DNA of 64,000 bases from Tillandsia leiboldiana. Lineage: Eukaryota > Streptophyta > Magnoliopsida > Poales > Bromeliaceae. The notes below the pieces were generated by a model. The model worked only from the letters and a program-made list of their open reading frames with translations, was not told the DNA's origin and made no database searches. Positions 1 through 9,796 of this stretch are shown here, piece after piece (the stretch's first letter is position 1; the number at the start of each line of letters is the position of its first letter). The stretch spans positions 17,653 through 81,652 of the forward strand of contig JAQNDB010000484.1 of assembly GCA_029204045.2 (NCBI GenBank), written 5' to 3'. Position numbers and translations under genes: made by a program.

Positions 1-1820
1 TAGACATCCCGCACTTTTCATATCCTTCGGGACTTAGAGTTTCCTCGCCCGGGTAGTGGGCCGAGTGGTCAGAGTGTTGTGGGACGGGTGTTGCACTCGG
101 GCCCGGGGGGCCGAGTGGGGTCTGGTGGCTGGGTTAGGCCAGTGTTAGCATTTTGGGGAGCCGTTTCAGGTAAACGGTGGTCCCGAGGGTTTTTCCTTTC
201 CACTGTTCTTCTCGTCACCACCAGGTTGGGGTCGTGGTGCATGTGTGTTAGCAGGACCTTGAACCCAGAACCTTTTTGGATAAATACATGATTTTAGTCA
301 GCCAATGTTTCTTCCAAGCCTCGCAAGGTTGTTTGAGTCTGTTCTCGTCTGTTGGGACGAAGGCATCAGCTCTTCGAGGTTTAGGCATAAAACTTGATTT
401 CAAAGGGTTTTCCTAAAAGAGACTAAAAATCATTAAAAAGATGGATTTCTCTCAGATCGAATGGTTTTCTGAAATAAATGACATGGTTTCTTATAAACTT
501 ATCCACCCGAGTGGATTCGAGTGATCTGGGTTCTAAGGGCTGCTTTCTCTCTTGGGGACGTAGATGTTAGTCTCCCTGGGTTTCAGACCCTTCGTAGATC
601 TGGCCGTGGAGTAGCTCCGGCCGTGAGTTGAGTGTTGAGTTCAGTGGAGTTGTGTTGTGGGAGCCGTGGGTGAGACGGTGGTCCCAGCTGTGTAGTACCT
701 TCGTTGAGTGGGTCTGTGTTGTGAGATTGAGTCGTGGAGGGTTCTCCGACTGAGTTTGTGCTTTGAGCATCGAGATACCGATCTGTTTGATCGAGGACCA
801 CAGCCTGCAGGAGCCACTTGTGAGACAGTGATACTGATGAGATACTTGAGTTCGGTGGGGTCGCACCCCTCGAACCACGCCCCGGGTGCGTTGATGATTC
901 CGAGCCTGATGAGGCTGCGATGATGATACCGAGCCTGACGAGGCTTCGATGATGCGCCTAGTTCATATACTAGTGGTCGCTTGATACCCCTGGCCGTGCT
1001 ACCATGGGGTCACTGTGTGAGATATTGAGTTTGTCCGTTGGGACACCCTGGTTGATACACCAGGGGGCGCAGGCTTGACTCGACTGGACCCGGGTGGGCA
1101 GTCGCCGAGATTTGGGATATACTGAGAGAGTGATGGTGTAGCATGTGTCATAGTAGAGCATCTTGGGCTTAGTACTTGTGACATGTTGTCAGCTGTGAGT
1201 GACTGCATACCATCATCCATAGTCTCTTCTTGTTGAGCATAGTAGATAGAGGCATGATAGCTGTAGATTCTTTTCCAGCTTATTTATATTTCTCATCAGT
1301 CTTTTCTCTATCTTATGCCTCTGGTAGACTTAGTGGGCAGACCGTGGTTCTTGGAGACGGTACCCACTGAGAACTACTGTAGGATGTAGTTCTCACACCC
1401 TCTGTCGGTGACAGGTTGCTGAGGCTTTCTTCCGTTCCTGCTGTGCTTGACTGGACGGACCGAGGACAGGGAGTCGCGTGATAGTTCCCTACCAGCATTG
1501 TTACTTTAGAGAGAGGTAGATGTACCATCCCGGATTGTGGGAGTTGGTTATGTTCTTGTTAGCTATCTCCCCTTTGGATTTGTAGATGTTGTGTAGGTGC
1601 ACTTCTTTTTGTATCATCTGATTTTGGGAGATAGGCTATGGGTTGTAGCAGCTTTGTTGTTGAGAAAAATTTTATAGTACAGCTTTTTATCCGCTCTGAT
1701 ATCTGTGTAGCTGTAGTTTTGTCTTTTGCAGGCTAGACGCTTCGTCTGTACGGCAGTTTCCGTACAGATGGCGGATCTGTTAGCGAGCCCGGGTCGCAGT
1801 TTCGACCCCGGGGCGTGACA
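1..1820 (+). mobile_element. 3' portion of a B-family gypsy LTR, inserted in the 5' LTR of element A
   Basis: This is the last 1.8 kb of a long gypsy LTR. It ends with gggcgtgaca at 1811-1820, the TG...CA-type terminus shared by all the gypsy LTRs here. Its closest relative in the window is the minus-strand solo LTR B: both share the terminal block around ggcggatctgtt, the short stretch with gtgggcagaccg near 1332, and the ttgcactcggg region near 91. At 1821 the sequence switches without a gap to element A's LTR at the point equivalent to 10235, so this LTR interrupts A's 5' LTR. The expected 5-bp TSD is cgcgg (1821-1825); the partner copy is outside the window. Whether it is a solo LTR or the 3' LTR of a full element cannot be seen. 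No coding sequence is supported here. Confidence 0.8.
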
Positions 1821-4633
1821 CGCGGCGCGGCCCAGCGAGTTTGCGCGGCGTTGGTGGACCAAGCGTAGGACACGTGACAGCAGGCTATAGGCTGGCCCAC
1901 GAAGTCGCGGTCCACGGGGAGGGGCCACCTCGGGACGGAGCGCACTGTGCGCCTGGCGCCGCTGTCGGGCACTCGAGTGCGGGCCACGCGTCGGCCCGCC
2001 ACTGGCGGGCCGTACCTACCCCCGCTGACCGCGGGGGGACGCGTGGCGCGCAGCGGGACCTCCGCACCGCTGTTTCCTATTGTAGGGCGACGTGGCGGCA
2101 CCTCGTGCTTTCGGGCGCGTCGGACGGGGATCATCCGACCGGGTTTTCGGGCGCAATGCGCCCGGATCCTGCGCCCGAAAACCCGGCCCACTTCATTAGT
2201 GGGCTGGGCCTATAAATAGGTTTCCCTGTTCGTTCTCTTGGCTTTTTGGACCCCATTTCGCAGAGTGTTCTTCAGAGAAGTTTTCCTTCACTCAGTGCAC
2301 TACCCATTGGAGGACTTTGAGGATTTTTGGAGGCACACTTCCCGAGGTTCACCATTTTACGGCGCGGCGCGACGCTTGTTTCCCGGCGACCCGCTTCGCC
2401 CCTTCTCAGTGTTTGGACTCCTCCGACTCACCCCGACTTCGGATTTCGCCGATTCTTGTGCCGTTGGACTCCTGGCAGGTAGGACTTCAACTCCTGTGTT
2501 TTGAGGTTCCTTGATTTCCATGCTGATCTTGGAGTTTTCTGAGCACCCATTTGACCCATTTTTCTTCGCGGACTTTTGGACAGCACCGCGGTGTTCTTGC
2601 CGTATCTTTTCGATCAGACTTCGGATCGAGGAGATTCTAAAGGAATTTTTCATCTACATTTCGCAAGGAGTCTCCTGGATTTTTCTCAGATTTTTCAGGA
2701 TTTTGCACGAGGGTGAGAATCTCCTTTTTCTGTGGTTCTTTGTTACAGAAATTTGGTACAGTTTGGATTGGGGTGTTTCCCTTGCCGGATTTTTATCTCA
2801 GCGTAGGAAACTCCGATTTGGGCGTGCAGGTACTCGTTTCGACGGGTTCGTCGCGAGAATCGCGATAGTATTTTTCTTGGATTTTTCTGGGCATTTTTCG
2901 CAGGTAAAAATTAGAGAATTCTGGACTGTGGTATTAAGGGACAGATTTTGGAAATTGTGAATGATTAGCTTATGTACTTTCCTTTGGGGTATTTTGTACA
3001 GATTGGTGGTGAGTATTTGGACTGAGCTTGGGTTTCGCTTTTTGGAACTTGGATTAGCGCTCGAGGTGGGTGATGTTGTGAACCTCCTACTTGTGAATGT
3101 CACTAGGCCTATTAGAATGCCTTGATCATGTGCTATTAATTGTGAATGTATCTAGCATGCTTGTATGAGATTGAGGTTCCTTTGTTAATATTTGCATTGT
3201 TAGCAAGCTACAGGTTAGTAAGTGGTGTTTCCATGTTTTAGATATGCAGTTTAATTAGTTGGAAATAATACTTAAGCCATATCATGTCGTATGTTAAGGG
3301 AAGGTTTGGGCATGTGGTTAGAATGCATGTTGTAAAAAGGGTACTTGCTAGTAGATTATGCATCTAAATTGTATCATATATCGTGCCACATGTACATCGG
3401 GGGTTCCAAACACTTAATGTTGCATATGTTAGAATAATTGAAATGATTTTATCAAATAAAGGACTTTGCATGCTTGAATGGTCAACTAGCTAGGCCACCT
3501 TTTTCTGCTACACAAACATGTTGGAATTGACTTAGGAGAAACCATGCTTTTATTCGTTCTCCTGTTGTCTAGTCTTAGGGGATTGTGTAGTCAGATGTTC
3601 AGAGTTGGGACAGTCGGGGATCGATGTTTGGGTGTTGCGGCAACCGCGGACTGTGGGCGGTTGACCGGCTTATTATTATTATTATTAGTGCATCAGATTG
3701 GAGGTAGGGGATCGAGTTTCCCTTTAGTGGATGGGTTTTCCCACTTTGATCAGAGTCGTGACCCAGTCCTGCTATTTTATGATACTGATGATACTAGTTA
3801 CAGTGATACTATGCTCGTGTGGGTCGCTCCCCTCGAGTGCCACTCCGGAGTAGGTTTCAGACCGTGTTGGGTGCCGGTCAGACCGTGTTGGGTTCCGGTC
3901 ATTTGAACTGGGGAGATACTGAGTTGTGAGGTTGACAGCAGAGCAGGCAGTACCAGTGTTTACTGGTGTTTTGATTGGGTTGGTCAGGCAGTCTTTGACG
4001 TTCTGGTGCATGCTTTCAGCTATTCTTTTAGCTAGGCATCTTAGAGGCATGTTAGTGGTAGCTCTTCATCAGTAGTGTTACTTGTAGCTTACCACCTTTG
4101 TTTTCATTTTCGCCTCTGATAGTCCTAGTGGGCATGTCTGAGTTTGAGGTCTACCCACTAGGGGAGGCTACTATTTTTATAGTAGTTCTCACCCCCCCAC
4201 TGCTTTCTCTTTTCTTTTCCCCTTTGTTTTGCAGAGTCCTCTGCGGGAGTTGCGGGACCCTCTTCCCTGGATCGAGGTAAGAGGATCGCTGATTAGATAG
4301 CTACTGCCCCGAGTTCGAGTTTTGTAGTTTTGATGTATCCCCTGTACACTCAGACGGTTGTATTTTCTTTTATTTTGGGTCTGGCTGCGGCCAGCTGGTT
4401 GTATTTATTTCGTGAGCTGGGAGAGACACTTGTATATTTGTGAGAGCTTATTATACTTTTATTTCCAGCATTTGTCTGAGATGTATCAGTTTTAGTTTAG
4501 CTCTGTTTTATGCTCCTTTATTATATATTTTATATCTGAGCAGGTTACCAGCGCTTCGTGTACACGGAAAATTCCGTATGCACGGCGGATCTGTGGACGG
4601 GCCCGGGTTCTGGTTTACACCCGGGGCGTGACA
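1821..4633 (+). repeat. Element A 5' LTR, 5'-truncated by another insertion
   Basis: Collinear with 10235-13047 of the 3' LTR at a constant offset of 8414, so there is no net indel over 2.8 kb. The first 438 bp of the 3' LTR (9797-10234) have no counterpart because a B-family LTR is inserted at 1820/1821. The 5' part is GC-rich and precedes a TATA box at 2211. The rest is AT-richer and contains a short TTA/ATT microsatellite near 3672. It ends in cgtgaca at 4627-4633. Open frames inside it are not considered genes. Confidence 0.92.
2211..2218 (+). promoter_or_regulatory. TATA box of element A 5' LTR
   Basis: TATAAATA follows a GC-rich stretch and is preserved at the same place in the 3' LTR (10625-10632). 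It is the likely core promoter for the element's genomic transcript. Confidence 0.7.
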
Positions 4634-4640
4634 GATTAGG

Positions 4641-4652
4641 TGGTATCAGAGC
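4641..4652 (+). other. Primer binding site of element A (initiator tRNA-Met)
   Basis: TGGTATCAGAGC begins 8 nt after the 5' LTR end. It is complementary to the 3' end of plant initiator tRNA-Met, the usual minus-strand primer for these elements. The longer string tggtatcagagcttaggg is repeated at the same place in element C. Confidence 0.9.
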
Positions 4653-4925
4653 TTAGGGATAGGTCAGTTGGGACTTAGGAAACCCTAGGCTTTTGGCAGA
4701 CCCTAGGAAGGCAGAGCGTGAGTGACGCGATATTTTGCGAAAGTCGGCAATTAGTTGTTAACTCTTCCTGTGAGTGGAGAGGGATTGGCATAGCCTATTT
4801 CTGGGGGACTATTATGTTGGCTGCAGACAACATAAGGTTACAGAAATAGGGGAATGTCCATGACTTTCGCTGGATTGGGTCGAGAGTGGTTTTGTTTACT
4901 GACCCGTGGATTCTTGTGTGGCAGG

Positions 4926-5942
4926 ATGCCTCCTAGGCGGCAGATCCCTACTCGGGGTACTCCTACACCCCCAGAGGAGCCGGAGCAGTCCGGGCCTTCT
5001 GAGATCAGTGAGCTGAGGGCCATGGTGGCCCAGTTGGCGGAGAGCCACCGCCGACAGGAGCAGAGGTTTGAGCAATTATTTGCCCAGGTTGCGGCACCTC
5101 CCCCTACTACTGCAGAGGCCCCCGTACCACTTGTTGTACCGCCGGCTATTCCACCTACCCCTACGGCGCCGTCGTCGAGCAGTGGGGCCCAGGGGATGTT
5201 CAGGCCATTGACCCCAGTGGAGGAGCGGGAGTTTTCTGACAAACTCACACAGTTCTGTAAGCGAGGACCCCCTAGGTTCTCGGGGCGGAGCACTCACCCA
5301 TGGGAGATTGGATCGTGGCTAGCATCAATGGAGAAGTTGTTTCGGGACTTCTTCATTGACCAGAGATTCAGAGCACATTTGGCAGTACACTGTCTAGAGG
5401 GGGATGCTGATGCTTGGTGGCGTCGGGTCGAGCCCTTAGAGTTTCAGGTCACCCGACAGCTACCCTGGTCGGAGTTCAGGAGGATGATCCTTGACACTTA
5501 CTTCTCCACGAGCGTGAAGAAGAAGATAGAAGATGACTTGAAGAACCTTCAGCAAGGTGATCGCCCAGTGTGGGACTATTTCCAGGAGTTTACGCAGTTG
5601 CTCAACTACGTAACCTATGTTGCCAGGGATGGGCTGCACCAGGTGGAGCTGTTTGAGACAGGTCTGCGCCCTGAGATCTATACCTTGGTGCACGCCCAGA
5701 GGCTTCAGACTTTATCAGAGGCAGTGGATCATGCACAGTGGGTCGAGAGGGGAGATCATGTTGTTTCTAGACGCGGAGGTCTGGTCGCTCAGAGTTCTGA
5801 GAGGAAGCGACCAGCATCGGATGAGGGGGGACAGGCCAGTTCCTGGAGGCCGCCCCGACCGCCACTGCCTCAGTTTACGAGCCGTGGGCGTTCGGAGGTG
5901 CGAGGGCCTGGGGGATCCCAGAGGCCCCCACAGCATCAGTAG
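4926..5942 (+). CDS. gag: Element A gag (capsid region), ended by a premature TAG
   Basis: Retrotransposon Gag of the gypsy type. The start at 4926 (MPPRRQIPTRG) is preferred over the upstream in-frame ATG at 4854 because the same N-terminus is found in element C. A Pro/Gln-rich N-terminal region is followed by the capsid-like domain with LAVHCLEGDADAWW, FRRMILDTYFSTSVKKK and LRPEIYTLVHAQ at roughly residues 155-275. A Gln/Arg/Ser-rich tail leads to the zinc-knuckle segment. The frame stops at TAG 5940-5942 inside a run of CAG codons, where element C reads Gln, and stays open in the same frame beyond it. This is therefore a nonsense mutation, not a natural Gag end. The protein would form the virus-like particle. 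Confidence 0.85.
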   Translation: MPPRRQIPTRGTPTPPEEPEQSGPSEISELRAMVAQLAESHRRQEQRFEQLFAQVAAPPPTTAEAPVPLVVPPAIPPTPTAPSSSSGAQGMFRPLTPVEEREFSDKLTQFCKRGPPRFSGRSTHPWEIGSWLASMEKLFRDFFIDQRFRAHLAVHCLEGDADAWWRRVEPLEFQVTRQLPWSEFRRMILDTYFSTSVKKKIEDDLKNLQQGDRPVWDYFQEFTQLLNYVTYVARDGLHQVELFETGLRPEIYTLVHAQRLQTLSEAVDHAQWVERGDHVVSRRGGLVAQSSERKRPASDEGGQASSWRPPRPPLPQFTSRGRSEVRGPGGSQRPPQHQ

Positions 5943-6548
5943 CCCCAGCGACAGCAGCAGCACTCGCAGCAGCAGAGGTCGCAGTCGCGACAGCAGGGAT
6001 CTCAGCGGCAGTCGCACAGGCAGCAGCAGCAGCAGTCACGGCAGTTGCGGGCCCCTGGCAGTTGTATCTTCTGCGGGGGTCAGCATTTCCCCGGCTCTTG
6101 TGATCAGAGGTGGGGGCGTTGTTATGGCTGTGGTCAGGCCGGGCACATACGATCTTCATGCCCTTTTTCGGCATCAGTGGCACCTTCTTCGGCCTCAGTT
6201 TCTCTTCCACCTCAGCAGCGACCGCCAGCTCAGCGGCCCTATGCTCCAGCGAGCAGGGCTCCTTCCTCCCACCCTGCAGACTACCGACCACCAGCTCAGA
6301 GCGGGCGAGTCTACGCCGCTCAGGTAGGGGACTCCACGGCAGCCGACCACGTGGTGGCAGGTATCACTTTACTTTTTGGTATTAGAGCTCGCACTTTATT
6401 TGATACCGGTGCATCACATTCTTTTATCAGTAGAGCATTTGCATCATCTCATGGACTAGAGTTAGGTCGGTTGCCACATGCATTAGAGGTACAGATTCCC
6501 GGTCATATATTGCATGTAGAGGAGTGTTGTGGGTCTTGCCCGGTATAG
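5943..6548 (+). pseudogene. Element A gag-pol middle segment: zinc knuckles and protease, between two TAG codons
   Basis: In-frame continuation of gag after TAG 5940-5942, closed by a second TAG at 6546-6548. It encodes a Gln-rich linker, a CCHC-like motif CIFCGGQHFPGSC, and the canonical nucleic-acid-binding knuckle CYGCGQAGHIRSSC near 6123-6164. A Pro-rich spacer follows, and then the aspartic protease core with LFDTGASHSFIS near 6395-6430. The second stop replaces a Gln codon (element C reads CPVQLGPWVLP; here the Gln is TAG). Both breaks leave the frame otherwise intact, so the ancestral product was one Gag-Pol polyprotein. Confidence 0.85.
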
Positions 6549-9500
6549 CTTGAGTCTTGGATTTTGCCAGCGGACCTGATGGTCCTTAGTCAGCTGCGAG
6601 ATTTTGACATTGTACTGGGGATGGATTGGCTGGTTCGCTATTTCGCAACGATTGATTGCGCCGCGAGGACTGTTACTTTTAGCGAGCCAGGCCAGGAGGA
6701 GTTCGTTTACAGGGGGTGCCAGAGTGCTTTCTTTGCCTCTGTGGTTTCGACTTCTCGTGCGAGGCAGATGATGCGCAGTGGATGCGTAGCCTTTATGGCA
6801 TCTGTGGTTAAGGAGCCTACGGCGGCTCCGGGACTCGCGGATATCCCGATTGCCCACGAGTTCCCGGATGTGTTTCCTCCAGAGCTGATTAGTATGCCGC
6901 CGGATAGGGAGTTTGAGTTTTTTATTGACGTAGTCCCAGGAACTGCGCCAATCTCTAAGGCTCCTTACCGAATGGCACCGGCTGAGCTGCGAGAATTAAA
7001 GGCACAACTCCAGGATTTAATGGACAAAGGTTTTGTGAGACCGAGTGTATCGCCTTGGGGAGCGCCGGTGCTATTTGTGAAGAAGAAAGATGGTTCGCTT
7101 CGACTGTGCGTTGATTACCGGGAGCTGAATAAAGCGACCATCAAGAACAAGTACCCTTTGCCGCGCATTGATGACTTATTTGATCAGCTGCAAGGGTCTT
7201 GTGTCTTCTCCAAGATTGACTTACAGTCTGGTTACCACCAATTGAAGGTGAAGGCCGAGGACATCCCAAAGACGGCATTCAGGTCGCGGTACAGGCATTA
7301 TGAGTTCACCGTCATGCCTTTTGGATTGACAAATGCCCCTGCTGCTTTTATGGATTTAATGAACAGGATTTTTCGACCATACCTGGGTCGGTTCGTCGTC
7401 GTTTTTATTGATGACATCCTAGTTTATTCCCGAAGCGATGTGGAGCACGAGGAGCACTTGAGGATTGTGCTACAACTTCTGAGAGAGAGGAAGTTGTATG
7501 CCAAGTTATCTAAGTGTGATTTCTGGCTTCGGGAGGTTGTCTTTTTGGGCCACGTGATTTCAGCCGCTGGAGTGGCAGTAGACCCGGCGAAGATCGAGGC
7601 AGTCCGGGATTGGCCCCGACCGACGACGGTATCAGAGGTCCGTAGTTTCATGGGCTTAGCGGGATATTACCATCGGTTTGTGGAAGGTTTTGCGAAACTT
7701 TCCACACCCCTCACTCGTTTGACGCGAAAAGGGATTAAGTTTACTTGGAGTGAGGATTGCCAGAGGAGCTTTGAGGAATTAAAGAACAGATTGATGTCGG
7801 CTCCTATCCTTTCCCTCCCCGTTATGGGGAAAGGATACGTGATATATAGTGATGCATCGCATAGTGGACTTGGTTGCGTGCTGATGCAGGAGGGAAGGGT
7901 AATCGCTTATGCCTCTCGGCAACTGAAGGATTATGAAAAGAATTACCCTACCCATGATTTGGAGCTAGCCGTAGTGATTTTTGCACTAAAGTTGTGGCGC
8001 CACTACCTGTATGGGGAGCACTGCGAGATTTACACCGACCACAAGAGCTTGAAATACCTGTTCACACAGAAGGAGCTCAACTTGAGGCAGCGCAGATGGT
8101 TGGAATTATTGAAAGATTACGATGTAGACATATTATACCATCCTGGCAAGGCCAACGTGGTTGCTGATGCCCTGAGCAGGAGAGCAGCACAGAGTCTATC
8201 TTTGATGATCACCGATCAGGCGCCATTACTTGAGCAGATGAGGCGGTTAGAGCTCGAGGTTGTGTCCTCTGGGGTCTCTGCTAGACTTATGTCTCTAGTC
8301 GTGCAGCCCACTCTGTTGGACAGGATTCGGGAGAGACAGAGTGAGGACCCCCACCTGATGAGGATTCGAGAGCAGATGCAGACTGGTTTGATAGGGGACT
8401 TTTCAGTTGATGCTGCGGGAGTACTGCGGTACAGGGACCGAGCTTGTGTGCCTATGGATGCAGAGATCCGAGAGCAGATCTTGAGGGGGGCCCACTATAC
8501 ACCTTATACCATCCATCCTGGTGGGACTAAGATGTATAGGGATCTTAAGGCACAGTTTTGGTGGAATGGGATGAAAAGAGACATTGGGAGATTTGTAGCA
8601 CACTGTCTAACTTGTCAGCAAGTAAAGGCTGAGCATCGTGTACCTGCTGGCAAGTTGCAGAGTCTCCCAATCCCCGAATGGAAATGGGAACATGTTACGA
8701 TGGATTTTGTCACTAGTTTGCCGAGAGCACAGACGGGAGCGGATGCTATCTGGGTAGTCGTGGACAGGCTTACCAAGTCCGCTCACTTTTTACCGGTTCA
8801 GATGACTTGGCCGATGGAGCGACTGGCACAGGTGTACTTGGCTGAGGTGGTTAGATTGCACGGGGTACCCGTTTCCATCGTATCAGATCGAGACCCGAGG
8901 TTTGTCTCGCATTTCTGGAGGAGTTTACAGACAGCCTTGGGGACGCAGCTCCGATTTAGTACAGCATTCCACCCACAGACCGATGGGCAGTCAGAGCGCA
9001 CTATTCAGACCCACGAGGATATGTTGAGAGCATGCGTTCTGGACTTTGGAGGAGGATGGTACCGACACTTGGGATTAGTTGAGTTTGCGTACAACAACAG
9101 CTATCAGGCGAGCATTCAGATGGCTCCGTTTGAAGCGTTGTATGGACGCAAGTGTCGGTCACCCCTATATTGGAGTGACGTGGGTGAGAAGAAGACTTTG
9201 GGTCCTGATCTACTATTAGAGGCAGAGGAAAAGGTCAGATTGATACGACGACATCTCGAGACCGCCCAGAGTCGACATAGGAGTTATGCTGATACTCGAC
9301 GGCGAGACTTAGAGTTTCAGGTGGGTGACCATGTTTTTCTGAAAGTCTCGCCTTCGAAGGGGATTCGGAGATTTGGCATTCGTGGGAAACTGAGCCCTCG
9401 TTATATTGGACCTTTTGAGGTGTTGGAGCGCTTAGGGCCAGTTGCCTACAGGCTTGCGCTTCCTCCCAGGCTTTCAGGTGTTCACAATGTTTTTCATGTA

Positions 9501-9749
9501 TCGACTCTGAGGAGGTATGTTCTTGACCCGTCCCACATCATCGATTTCACCCCATTGGAGGTTGCTGAGAACCTGAGCTATGTTGAGCGGCCGTTGAGGA
9601 TCTTGGACCGTGAGGTTAGGGAGTTGCGCAGTCGGGCCATCCCTTATGTGAAGATCCTCTGGAGCAGTCATGATGAGCGCGAGGCTACCTGGGAGCTGGA
9701 GTCAGCGATGAGGGATGCTTACCCCCACTTGTTTGAGGCCCCTGCTTGA
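6549..9749 (+). CDS. pol: Element A pol: RT, RNase H, integrase, chromodomain-like tail
   Basis: Long open frame in phase with gag; the first in-frame ATG is at 6564. It starts with the end of the protease domain. RT follows, with CVDYRELNK near 7108 and catalytic FIDDILVYS near 7405; then RNase H with YSDASHSGLGCVLMQ near 7846. The integrase zinc-binding region (H...H...CLTCQQ) lies at about 8490-8625. Core D, D and E are in MDFVTSLP (8700), VSDRDPRF (8881) and DGQSERTIQ (8980). A GPY/F module (YIGPFEVLERLGPVAYRL) lies near 9400. The last 60 residues (ILDREVRELRSRAIPYVK, then TWELES) resemble the divergent chromodomain of Tekay/Del chromoviruses. All catalytic residues are present, so only the upstream TAGs block expression. 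Confidence 0.93.
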   Translation, partial: LESWILPADLMVLSQLRDFDIVLGMDWLVRYFATIDCAARTVTFSEPGQEEFVYRGCQSAFFASVVSTSRARQMMRSGCVAFMASVVKEPTAAPGLADIPIAHEFPDVFPPELISMPPDREFEFFIDVVPGTAPISKAPYRMAPAELRELKAQLQDLMDKGFVRPSVSPWGAPVLFVKKKDGSLRLCVDYRELNKATIKNKYPLPRIDDLFDQLQGSCVFSKIDLQSGYHQLKVKAEDIPKTAFRSRYRHYEFTVMPFGLTNAPAAFMDLMNRIFRPYLGRFVVVFIDDILVYSRSDVEHEEHLRIVLQLLRERKLYAKLSKCDFWLREVVFLGHVISAAGVAVDPAKIEAVRDWPRPTTVSEVRSFMGLAGYYHRFVEGFAKLSTPLTRLTRKGIKFTWSEDCQRSFEELKNRLMSAPILSLPVMGKGYVIYSDASHSGLGCVLMQEGRVIAYASRQLKDYEKNYPTHDLELAVVIFALKLWRHYLYGEHCEIYTDHKSLKYLFTQKELNLRQRRWLELLKDYDVDILYHPGKANVVADALSRRAAQSLSLMITDQAPLLEQMRRLELEVVSSGVSARLMSLVVQPTLLDRIRERQSEDPHLMRIREQMQTGLIGDFSVDAAGVLRYRDRACVPMDAEIREQILRGAHYTPYTIHPGGTKMYRDLKAQFWWNGMKRDIGRFVAHCLTCQQVKAEHRVPAGKLQSLPIPEWKWEHVTMDFVTSLPRAQTGADAIWVVVDRLTKSAHFLPVQMTWPMERLAQVYLAEVVRLHGVPVSIVSDRDPRFVSHFWRSLQTALGTQLRFSTAFHPQTDGQSERTIQTHEDMLRACVLDFGGGWYRHLGLVEFAYNNSYQASIQMAPFEALYGRKCRSPLYWSDVGEKKTLGPDLLLEAEEKVRLIRRHLETAQSRHRSYADTRRRDLEFQVGDHVFLKVSPSKGIRRFGIRGKLSPRYIGPFEVLERLGPVAYRLALPPRLSGVHNVFHVSTLRRYVLDPSHIIDFTPLEVAENLSYVERPLRILDREVRELRSRAIPYVKILWSSHDEREATWELESAMRDAYPHLFEAPA

Positions 9750-9787
9750 GGTATGACTTTTGTTTCAAGGACGAAACTTTTTCTTGT

Positions 9788-9796
9788 AGGGGAGGA
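9788..9796 (+). other. Polypurine tract of element A
   Basis: AGGGGAGGA lies immediately 5' of the 3' LTR start TGTAG. It is the plus-strand primer site, preceded by acgaaactttttcttgt, a typical Tekay-type 3' UTR. Confidence 0.85.

Noticed and set aside
3672..3690. Short TTA/ATT microsatellite in element A's LTRs (also about 12086-12104)
   Set aside because: A simple repeat of under 20 bp, with no sign of function; it differs slightly between the LTRs.
4641..4652. tRNA gene fragments (repeated tggtatcagagc)
   Set aside because: Each is 12-13 nt and sits next to an LTR; these are primer binding sites.
5617..6327. 236-codon frame overlapping A gag in another phase
   Set aside because: Low-complexity Ser/Arg run produced by CAG repeats read out of phase; the real frame has capsid and zinc-knuckle motifs.
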